Positions 55,337-64,000 of a DNA stretch of 64,000 bases are shown here, in pieces (position 1 is the stretch's first letter; the number at the start of each line of letters is the position of its first letter). The notes beneath the pieces were generated by a model that searched no databases, was not told the DNA's origin, and was given only the letters and a program-made list of their open reading frames with translations. The position numbers were made by a program, and so were the translations under genes. The stretch comes from Symsagittifera roscoffensis. Taxonomy: Eukaryota; Xenacoelomorpha; Acoela; Convolutidae. Where the stretch lies: NCBI RefSeq assembly GCF_963678635.1, contig NC_087067.1, positions 37,332,686-37,396,685 on the forward strand, given 5' to 3'.

Positions 55337-56929
55337 ATATTTGGCTGGCTGAAATCAAGTTTTTTTAAAAGAATTTTTGATGCCAATATATCTTTATTTT
55401 CAGCGGTAAAGGCTTGCCAAAACCAAAATTTTTTTAAATCAAAATTTCTAAAAAAAAATATTTTCAAAATGCAATTTATGGTAAATACTTTTTATGGTTT
55501 CAAAACGCAAAATTTTTTAGTGAATAATGGGTCTTATCAGTATTTTGGAAAAACTTTTATTGAGAAAACCTTAAAAACCGTTTTTTGAAAACCCACATCT
55601 CGCAAAAAAAGTAGAACAGCAGCTGGTGATATTAATTATAGTTACGCAACTTTTACAGTTATTCCATCGGTTTTTTCAACTGCACATTTGTTAGCTTGTT
55701 ACAAGTCTGGAAAAACAGAACCGCTCTTAGAAAACAGATCAAACCAAAAAACCAATATCAATTATTTTAACGAAACCTTGCCAGAAGCTGAGTCGGATAA
55801 AGCTTACAATAAAAGCTTACAATAACGTCTATTGACGATTGGCTGAGGTCAGTTTCCTATTTTTCTTTCGTTTTTAACCGTTTTGGCCTAGCAAGTTGTT
55901 TTTCTGGTCTGTTTGAGAACTAAATTTACAGCCAAAATTTTAGGCCAACATCCAAACACTTTTTGATTAGCTTTCTTTTGCATGCGAAAATAACCTCATA
56001 GCTGGGTCTCGGTTCCGCAGATAAGGTGATCAATATACAGAACGCGGCTAGAAACCACAATTAGATATTTTTAGGGAGAGTTATTTACAAGATCGATTAG
56101 AGATGCATTGACTCTTTCCTCGCCTCTGACAGCTCATACTCTGAAATACTAAATTGATATCGGAATAAATTCAATGCGATCAGGGCATTACAGCAGCTAA
56201 AATATCGTTGAAGTTTGCTAACAAAGTCTGTGGGCACCGGGCTTCTAGTTCCGACTTCTCCCGGAAATAACGTCGTTATATCCCAATTTTGGTTGCACGG
56301 GAGGGTTCGGATCCGTCTCGAATGTCGCACTGGACCTTCCGCTTACACAGTTTTGCTTCTGATAAGCACCTTATCGTATCCTCGTGTTACGATAAGAGTC
56401 TCTGTTTTTTTTGCTACAATTTTCTCTCTCTTACGACTTATTTTTATCTGGTTGTGTGTTTTGACTCGTTGTTTGGTCAAAAATGGCCGTTTTTGTTATT
56501 AATCAGAAATGCTACAGTCGAAATTTTGAAAATTTAAAGTTCTGATTCATTCTTAGCCTCTTTTGCACTTTTTTTTCGGTAATAACGTTTTTTTCGTCGT
56601 TTTCAGTGTGTGTCGAGAGGTTTGGCTCTGCCATCCGGGCGAAATGGAACAACGTGACGAATCATGAAATTTTGATTTCTATGAAATAGAGAGATATTGT
56701 TTCCATACGAGAACCGTGTATAAGACATAGGTTGTAGAAGAAAAGAAATTAAAACCAGCTGATGGAGATCGTGATTTTTTTACCATCTTGCTAAAAAAAT
56801 TTTTTCTATCTCGGATCAACAGAGACGGACGAAACAGTATTACATAAAAACCAAAACCTTAGATCGTTACCGAAAAACCTAATGAATTTGAGTTAGCCTT
56901 ACTTAACTAAACTATTTGCCTAGATTTAT
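55337..56929. other. Intergenic, no supportable gene
   Basis: AT-rich sequence. Around 56215-56340 there is a more GC-rich block with a B-box-like gggttcggatccg, but I cannot define an element. Confidence 0.45.
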
Positions 56930-58900
56930 TTGCGCACCGAAACTTGGTTTCGCTTATCCCGGTTTTCAACTTTTTCAATGAGCATCCGCCTCCCATTTAA
57001 AATTTTCGTACGCGTAGGGGAGAAGGCGTATGTTTATATGTAAAATGTGGAAAAACAATTAATAGAAAGAAAAGGAAAAAATATCATTCATTTAATGAGC
57101 AGTAAATAATGAATGAAAAACTAAATATGACAATTATTATTACCTGTTTTTATGTTTCTCCTAGTGCGCTTAAAACTTACACGTTCTTGTCACTACGAAA
57201 CGTTTTTGATAATATTGTGATACTTCAATTCACGAATTATTTACTTTGTGGCGACTTTAATAATTTTATTTCAAAAAAGCAAAACATTTTCTGACCTGAT
57301 AAGCTTACTAAAGGGTAAAAATCTTTTCCTACAAATTAGGAAACGCTCAACCAGAGGAAGTCTGTCCAGTAATACGTGTAAACATCTGTTTTTTTTCAAA
57401 ATGAAAAGGTTATTACAATGATCTCTAAATGATCACTAAGGGGTGATGTTGAACATATCTTTACAAACATGCAAAAATCAGACATTGTAACAAACTTGAA
57501 TCAGAACCTGAAAGAACTAAGCGAACCTTTAATTAAAAGTTTACTTAATATTAAAACAAAACCTAGCTGAATGAGTTGCCATGAGCTTTTTTTCATAGTT
57601 AAAAAAAGCCAGAAATAATTTTGTTTCATTTTTATCTGAATAAACATCAATTACAAAAACCTCGAAAAAATGGAGAGATAAAGAAGTGAAAAAAGCATCC
57701 TCAAAAAAAAAACACCGGTTTCGAACAATTTTTTCAAAGCTTAACCTTATACCTGAATCTCGAAGCAAATTGGTTCGTTAAATGGTGAGTCAGAAAAATA
57801 GAGCTTTTATCAAATCAAATAGCATATGGAATCCAACAATCACCGTCGTTCCAAAAAAAAATTCTGTCTATACTGATCTAACAAGTGCAAGAAAAAACAA
57901 GGACATGGCACAAAACATCATGAAAATCAACGAATTATACAGCTTTTTCCAAATGATGGGGAGAAGTTGGCGACTAAATTTAAAATTCCGAAGAATTATG
58001 TTTTAGAAAGCAAAAAAAAAACATTGTTTTTAGTAGACATAATGGGAATGGAAAAGTCAAAAGTACTCGAGTCGAGAAAAACTCGTAGACTTAGATACTC
58101 GTAGACTTACTCACTATGACCTGAAAATGGTTTGTCCGGCTTTGATCTCATCAAATTTTTTAGTGTTTAATTTTTCCAGCTACTTCTCAAATTGATAAAA
58201 TTGAACCTCTCTTTGAAGAGGGCAGAGAGCTATTAAATTTACCAGCCAGTTTTTCTACCAGTTATAGGGGAAATTTTTGACTCATTTTGTAATAAACTGT
58301 CAATTATTACAAAATGAGTCAGAAAGTATCAATGATTTCAAAACTGCCAATTTCGATTCAGATCAAAAAGAGGTACAATTGACGCTTTGTTATTCATAAA
58401 AGAACAAATACGTCAAGGTTAGAATTCTAAAATCACAAAGACACATTGCAAAAACTTTTGATACAGTTGACCTAATGCTTTTAATAGAGATATGTGACGC
58501 GAATGTTTCTTTGAGGGAACTGTTTTGGACCTGCTGAAATCTTTTTCAAAAAATCAACAACAAAAAGTTGCCGATAAAACCATTATCAATCTCATGAAAA
58601 TGTAATTTTTGACGTAACATAGTGATCCAATTTTGGCTCGCTTGCTTTCATCGTATATCTAAATGATATTGATCTAGATTAAGAAGTAGGAAGTAATCTG
58701 GTTTTTTATTCTGACGAGACTGTCAAAAAAACAACAGCTCGAAACATTAAGTTAGTCGTATACACCATGATTCGTTGGGCGAAACAGCATGTTGATTAGA
58801 AAAAAACTGACCGTAAATGAAGATATAGAAAAACAATGATACTAATATTATTACAATAATGAAAAATCAGATGTAAAAGCGAATGGACAACAATCGAAGC
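56930..58900 (+). pseudogene. Decayed non-LTR retrotransposon (AP endonuclease + reverse transcriptase)
   Basis: Fragments of an element are readable in order, across several frames with stops. An endonuclease-like piece at 57109-57294 includes Y-L-L-C-G-D-F-N-N-F. Reverse transcriptase pieces follow: N-C-Q-F-R-F-R-S-K-R-G-T-I-D-A-L-L near 58342-58400, F-D-T-V-D-L near 58455-58475, F-I-V-Y-L-N-D-I-D near 58645-58675, and F-Y-S-D-E-T-V near 58700-58725 at the catalytic box, where the usual Y-A-D-D is altered. Pattern fits Jockey/CR1-like LINEs; the exact clade is not determined. Inactive. Confidence 0.75.
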
Positions 58901-61034
58901 GAAACAATCTTTCCGTTACTTAATTTTTCAAATCGACACCTATTTTTTTGTATTATATTGCCAATATTGAATATTGAAATTAGTTTGTGGAGGCTTTGTG
59001 ATATGTATCATATGTTAAAAAATTTTTAGTTATAGATCAACTACTGAAAGGATAAAACGCTTATGTGAAACCCGCTTTACAGTAAGAGTAATTGGCATAC
59101 GCATCAACAGACAAAAGTAAACTAGAAATAGTTGAACTGAAAATCGAACGACTTTTAAAATAATTTGTTTTGAGTGAAGAAATGAGAGCGTAGAAGAAAT
59201 AAGACAACAAAAACGAAAGTTTCACTTTGTTCACTTTGTGTAGTTAATTTTACTGTAAATGGAATCTTTACTGCAAACAAGTTATTCTGATAATTACAAG
59301 TAAATTCAAAACAAACATAACTTAAAACAGAACTTTGACACATTGCCAATTTCCAAGCAACCAGAAATTTGTTAAGAAACAAAAAACGCTGCTGTATAAA
59401 AAGGTTATTTCGTCTGCACTTAATATCATTGCGGAATCCACAATCAGTTACTTAAAGTGCAATCTGTAATCTATTACTATCTTCGCAAAATTATTTTTTG
59501 ATATTTGTTAGTGGATTCCTTATACTGTTAGTGAATTCCTCAAAAATGTTTTTTCATTTTAATGAGCTAGTGATCTCAGCTTAAAACCTTTTTTTTTCAT
59601 CATTTCAGCACATTCTTTTTTCTAAGTAATTCGGAAATCATCATTACAAAAAATTTAAGAAGACAATGGATGGTCGCATGTGAAGTCACCATAGAGACCA
59701 TGACCGATGGCAGCCAAGTTATTAACTGGTCACAGATAGAGGACATCTGGTCAGATATCTAATCCAGAATTTACATAAACGATGGCTGTGAAGTTCTATG
59801 TACATTCTCCAATTATTAGGTATGACTGAAACGGTGAAACTTTTGAAGGGTCAAAATTTGGTTACATACATTAAGCGTAGTTTCAATATAACTGGTAATG
59901 ATATCAGCACCCCCCTACCCCACCTAACATCAGCATCATTTTTATGGTGTAACGAGTGGTGTTGCAAGGTTGAGTATTAACTTTGTTTGAAGACCAAATA
60001 CATCAAATCGTAACCTCCAAGTTTCTTTCTTTAATAAAGTTTTTGTTATAAAATCTGGCGTTGAAGAGGATTCTAATCTAAGTAAGTCTCAAGTATCGAA
60101 AGCTCAGCGATACATGTACTTTTGTACTAAATAAAAAAGATAGTTTCAGGAAATAAATTAAACCAATTCCTAGCACATAACACCATTGAAAACGAAAACA
60201 GAGCCAAAATGTTTGGGCAGAAGTTTAATTTATGCGATTTTTTTGAAAAAAATGGAATAAGAAGAGCCTACTTACGTCAATCTTCTGCCCAACTCAATGT
60301 TCTGAAATTGTTTGCAGATACATAAAACTAAAATCTAGAATTGCACGATTCCTTAATAGAATTCCAATATAGGGATCTTTTCCATTTGCCCCCCCCCCCG
60401 TTGGTGAAAATCTATTAAACATCATGTTGGCACTGGCACCATCAAAGATTATCTGGATCATGACGGAGGGAGGACTACCAGAAAAGATCCCAGCACAGAA
60501 ATATTTTGATTTTCTGGAAAATAAATTAATTTCTAATAACATTTTTCGATATTGATATGTACATTTCTAAAATCAAAGCTCCCTCAATCCATATTGTTAT
60601 CAATGACAATGAAATTATAGTAAATACTAGAATTTAGATTAATAAAAAATTGATATGGGGCAAAATTTGTAGACTTGTTGAATAGATTTTGATGAAATTT
60701 GTATTGACAGTTTAACCGTTTCGAGATTTTTACACGAAAATGAAGTTCATTCTGGGCAAATTGCCATATATTTCTTGTTATTGAAACCATCAATAAATCA
60801 AATCCGTTTGACATAATTATCCGAGAAGCTATTAAGGTAAGCAGATCAAGTGAAGTAAAATTTCAACGAGTCTTGTATAAAAAATAATTGTAAATAATTG
60901 GTTTAAAATATTTAAGCTTCAGTTGATTATTTTTTACTTCTCTTTCAAAAATAGATGCATTTTAAAAGTCGCTTTACTGACCCTTTTTGTTTTAAAAAAG
61001 GAAATAATGTACCATGATTTGTTTGTCTACATCA
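58901..61034. other. Spacer with one possible orphan exon
   Basis: Mostly AT-rich sequence with no gene. The exception is a possible terminal exon at 59609-59762. Confidence 0.45.
59609..59762 (+). CDS. Possible orphan terminal exon
   Basis: A long pyrimidine tract and catttcag precede 59609. One base then 50 open codons and TAA follow, including N-L-R-R-Q-W-M-V-A-C-E-V-T-I-E and N-W-S-Q-I-E-D-I-W-S-D-I. Base composition is coding-like from about 59660. No partner exon was found upstream. It could be the last exon of an unseen gene, a remnant, or chance. Confidence 0.25.
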
Positions 61035-61419
61035 CATGGGCGGATTTAGGGGAGGGGTGAAGGGCGTTGAGGGTGGATGCCCACCCCTCAGGAATTCGAC
61101 CCTTTGGTACTTTTTAAAAATCTATTTTTGGACTACCAGCTCTAAAATTTTTCTAATGGTGCCTTTGGCGCCAATATGTACTAATTTTGAAAAGGAGTGC
61201 GCGCCAAAAAAACGCAATTTTTTGATCAAACGTCTTTTGTGACCTGTTTTTGTTCAAAACTTTCCTGCGGTGCAAAATTTGGTCAAAATAGGGTTTTAAT
61301 AGTGTTCTGGGAGTGCTCGGGAAATCAATTTGTTCGACCCAAAAAAAAAGGTCGACAAACTTTTTGAAATTTTATGAAATCCGTCCCCCTTCCTCGAGAA
61401 AATCCTAGATCCGCCCCTG
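61035..61419 (+). mobile_element. hAT-like MITE copy
   Basis: Ends catgggcggatttagg (left) and tagatccgcccctg (right), 385 bp. The interior words ggcgccaatatgtactaat, gtgcgcgcc and ggtcgacaaac match the 36830 and 54926 copies. The flanks ctacatca and gtgcatca agree at six of eight positions, consistent with an aged 8-bp target duplication. Lies 123 bp past the RASEF stop. Confidence 0.8.
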
Positions 61420-61541
61420 GTGCATCAAATCTGATGCAATCATTCATAAGTCCGACCGATAGAATACTTGACCTGGCTACTTCTAGTTTATCAGCTGGAA
61501 TTCTTGTCGTGTTTTTTGTTTCGTTTTCGAGCTTATTTTGT

Positions 61542-61688
61542 TCACTTGCAACACTTGCCCTCGTCTTTTTCGGCTTCTTCTTTAGTTAGTTTGAGTCCAT
61601 TGGATCTCTCCTCGTCCTCAGCAATCCACAGCTGTCTGGACAATTCTATCATCGCCTCCAATATATTGTCTCCCTCTTTCGCCGACAC
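61542..61688 (-). CDS. RASEF: RASEF last coding exon
   Basis: The acceptor is tttttaaaag (minus strand) before 61688. It is phase 0 and joins the Gln that ends the previous exon. It encodes V-S-A-K-E-G-D-N-I-L-E-A-M-I-E-L, an acidic/basic stretch and G-K-C-C-K, with TGA at 61544-61542. 48 residues. The exon completes the G5 motif. Confidence 0.85.
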   Translation of the reverse strand: MSAKEGDNILEAMIELSRQLWIAEDEERSNGLKLTKEEAEKDEGKCCK

Positions 61689-64000
61689 CTTTTAAAAAGA
61701 TATTTACAATTAATGCCAAACTGCTGGCAAATTTCTTTTCGCTCAACGAATCTTCAACCCGACTTCTTATGAAAATGATGATTTGTGGAGTGTGAGGATT
61801 TTTTGTTTCGAAGTTAACTTTTTTAGATGATATATTTAATTTAATTTTCATAATCTAAAGCTTAAAATGTTCCTAAAGATTTAATCTAAAGAAACGAGCT
61901 TCGAATCAAAAATACTCACGCGCCGAAGCATCATCTCTAAAATTTTACTGAAAAAAAAGCCTTTCATTTACGTTTATGAATATATACCTGGATGAAGGTG
62001 GCGTCGTAAGTCCTGGCAAGTGTCTCTCCGTCCTCTTTAGGCACATACGGAATCCCTTTTTCAATACACTCGGGAATAGAGTCACTCTTGTTCGCACAGA
62101 TTATAATCGGGATCTTCCTATTGGCTCCCGATTCAATTGTCTCCACCCAATCACGAACGTGCAAGAACGACTGTTCAAATGTGACGTCATAAAGCAAAAT
62201 GGCGCCGTCCGCTCTTCGAAAGTAACTTTTGGCCATCGCTCGGAACCTCTCTTGACCAGCCGTATCCCAAAGCTGCAAGTTTGTCAATTTTCCGTCAATA
62301 TCGAAAGCTTTTGTGTGGAAATCAACTCCTAAAGTTGACGTTATCCTGTTATGGAAATAACCGGTGCAAAGTTGCAAGATGAAGGAACTTTTGCCGACCG
62401 CGGCATCGCCGGCCAGCACTACCCTGTACTGTCTTTCTTGGGCATATTGATGGTTATTTTTAGGTTCCAACTTCTTTCTCAGCTCCTCGTGCGCTTTGTT
62501 CTTTGAAAAATGAACCGGACTTGACGAGAAATGGGATCTATTTTCCGCAGTTGGGGTGTTTCCATGTTCAGTTTGGGGGCTTAGCAGTAAATTGGCAATT
62601 TCACTACATCTTGAACCGTCTAAAACATCTTCTTCGTCAACTATTTGTGACTTTTGTGGCTTCACTAAAATAGTTTCTTGTGACATTTCTGAATTTAAAG
62701 TGTCGTTTGAATCACAACGTGCAGTGTTTTTATGGTCGTTGAGCGGAACTAAGTTCTCGTGTCTGGCTGGAGAAGTCATCGGCATAGTTTCAATTCTTTG
62801 ATCTGAACAATCTAAACTCAAGGGCTTCAGCCGACCTCCATTTTTGCGATTATAAATTTCCGAAGTGTACTCTCGGTTTTCCGAACTCATTTGAATTTCT
62901 TCGTTTAAGGAAGCATGTCGACCGCTCTCATTTGTAGGCTGATGAGACGCCAGCTCATCGTCCACTTCGACTCGGTTTGAGTCGTATCCATTGGACATAC
63001 GGTATGATGATGACGTCATTGAGTTGTTAGGGTGATCACTGGGCCGACAGTTGACCATGGAGATGCTGTCTTCTGGTCTAACGATGTCAGAGAATATTTC
63101 GTCTTCGTTGTCGTAGAAGTTGTTATTGTTGTGGTTATTTCGGTTGTATTGATTCACTTGACTGGCAAAACCAGAGCCTACTAGGCTATATCTAAACCCA
63201 AATAAAGTTTGATTTCAAGTTTCGCCTCATCCATATTTTGCATTCTAACAATTGTTTTATGATAACAATAATTATAATAATATTAAATTCGTTTTCAAGA
63301 AGGAACAGACTTGATTGTTATTTACATAACTCAAAACAACAATAAAAAACTTCCCATCTTGGAAGAACACCAAAAAGGCCAGTTAGCTGCCTATCGAATG
63401 TCTTCATAAATCGAATGGTGTTTTCAGTTTGAAAAGAAATTTTTTCGATCTTAACATGTTGTTAAAAAATCCGCACTTCTTTTTTGAACAAAGTAAGGTA
63501 CTTCAAATTAATAAAATTTTCTTGCAAAAAAAATATATGAGTTATGCTTGAATATTAGGTATTCGAAGCTGATTTGAAAAATAATTCTGAGAGTATTAAA
63601 CTGCTAGATGATTTTTTGAAAAACTGACCTTCCCGAATCGCTCTCGTCGTTAAAGTCTCCACCGAACTTCCCTGTGTGACAACTAAATGACCTCCTCGCA
63701 GCCGCCGCCAACTCTGCTTGCAACGACGCCTCGTCACTCGCACACGAACGCCGAGAGAAATGCGAGTTAGGCGACGCCGAACGACTCAAAATCCGAATTG
63801 CCGACTGGTTTTGCTCCAACTGGAAGGTCAACTCGTCACTCGTGTCGTGGAGTCGTTTATTCGATTCGTGCATCGTGTTTAACTTCCGAGACAAATGCAC
63901 GACTTCTTCTTGGTAAGTTCGGGCAGCTTCTTTTTCTTGAGCTATCAACATTTGCTGCTGTTCGAATTTGTTGTTCATTTTGGCCATTTCGGCTCTAAGA
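61542..64000 (-). CDS. RASEF: RASEF-like Rab GTPase, 3' part
   Basis: Three exons on the minus strand (beyond 64000-63629, 63161-61988, 61688-61542) join in phase. The order is a coiled coil, a long Asn/Ser-rich linker, a Rab-type GTPase domain and a Cys-Cys tail, as in RASEF/Rab45. Family members are atypical Rabs with N-terminal EF hands, here outside the window. Seen: P-loop G-D-A-A-V-G-K-S-S, switch I T-L-G-V-D-F, switch II W-D-T-A-G-Q-E with catalytic Gln, N-K-S-D for guanine specificity and S-A-K after the last intron. The tail G-K-C-C-K fits Rab geranylgeranylation of CCX type. All nucleotide-binding motifs are intact. Named from the close match of L-A-G-D-A-A-V-G-K-S-S-F and A-K-S-Y-F-R-x-A-D-G to the family; the related Rab44 is less likely. 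Confidence 0.9.
61689..61987 (-). other. RASEF intron
   Basis: A 299-bp intron with gtatat donor and aaaag acceptor (minus strand). Nothing else seen. Confidence 0.7.
61988..63161 (-). CDS. RASEF: RASEF linker and GTPase exon
   Basis: The acceptor ttttgccag before 63161 supplies one base completing a Ser codon. The donor is cag/gtatat at 61988. About 240 residues of Asn/Ser/acidic linker precede the GTPase core, which begins Y-R-V-V-L-A-G-D and runs to D-A-T-F-I-Q. The linker is poorly conserved in the family. Confidence 0.88.
63162..63628 (-). other. RASEF intron
   Basis: A 467-bp AT-rich intron without other features. Confidence 0.7.
63629..64000 (-). CDS. RASEF: RASEF coiled-coil exon (runs off the window)
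   Basis: The donor is aag/gtcagt (minus strand) at 63629, leaving two bases into a codon, which fits the next exon. It reads L-R-A-E-M-A-K-M-N-N-K-F-E-Q-Q-Q with heptad pattern, then S-R-K-L-N-T-M-H-E-S-N-K-R-L and a Ser/Arg-rich end. Its 5' limit lies beyond the window. Confidence 0.85.

Noticed and set aside
54925..55467. 180-codon minus-strand open frame
   Set aside because: It is a read-through of the hAT-like MITE (54926-55328) and its poly-G tract, not a protein gene.
56097..56502. GC-richer block with open frames on both strands and gggttcggatccg
   Set aside because: It has a B-box-like word but no A box at the right distance and no cloverleaf. I could not support a tRNA gene or a protein.
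1..64000. CRISPR arrays, bacterial operons, riboswitches, rRNA genes
   Set aside because: None seen. The tandem repeats present lack regular short repeat-spacer structure, and the genome is clearly eukaryotic.

Overview
This looks like nuclear DNA from an animal, most likely an invertebrate. The sequence is strongly AT-rich. Its genes have GT-AG introns of 0.3 to 5 kb, and three of them belong to metazoan or eukaryotic families: TBC1D25 (Rab GAP), SYVN1/HRD1 (ER ubiquitin ligase) and RASEF (EF-hand/coiled-coil Rab GTPase). I cannot name the lineage. There are no bacterial features such as operons or ribosome binding sites.

Layout: 1-7512 (+) holds the last three coding exons of a TBC1D25-like gene, whose 5' end lies outside the window. 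7.5-11.6 kb is repeat-rich spacer. 11833-13530 (+) is an intronless, full-length HRD1/SYVN1-like gene, with an ERSE-II/UPRE-type unfolded-protein-response element 118 bp before its ATG. 14.4-44.6 kb (+) is one large gene that I could assemble from eight phase-compatible exons. It would encode about 435 residues ending in a polybasic/triple-Cys CAAX box, and I do not recognise the family. The middle of this gene carries a 7.7-kb tandem duplication (about 19314-27016 and 27020-34713) that doubles three complete exons and cuts through a fourth. 50421-54671 (-) is a 4.25-kb single-exon gene for a 1416-residue single-pass membrane protein with a huge charged, Ser-rich tail. 61542-64000 (-) is the 3' part of a RASEF-like gene (coiled coil, linker, Rab domain, Cys-Cys prenylation end).

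The non-coding DNA is unusually rich in repeats. It contains a same-orientation family of about ten copies confined to the first 19 kb, and 447-bp and 500-bp tandem pairs. It also contains a dispersed family seen from 21 to 41 kb and hAT-like MITEs, one with an exact 8-bp target duplication. Others are a long-TIR MITE, a C-rich/G-rich foldback minisatellite with a G-quadruplex motif, tRNA-like SINE heads, and a decayed non-LTR retrotransposon at about 57-58.9 kb.

The recognisable genes share membrane traffic and proteostasis themes (autophagy Rab GAP, ER-associated degradation ligase, Rab-like GTPase), but nothing shows that they are functionally linked. The strongest candidates for something undescribed are the in-gene tandem exon duplication with a mosaic divergence profile, the unrecognised CAAX-terminal protein, and the 1416-residue charged-tail membrane protein. 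Exon limits are my own splice-site and phase reading, not transcript evidence.
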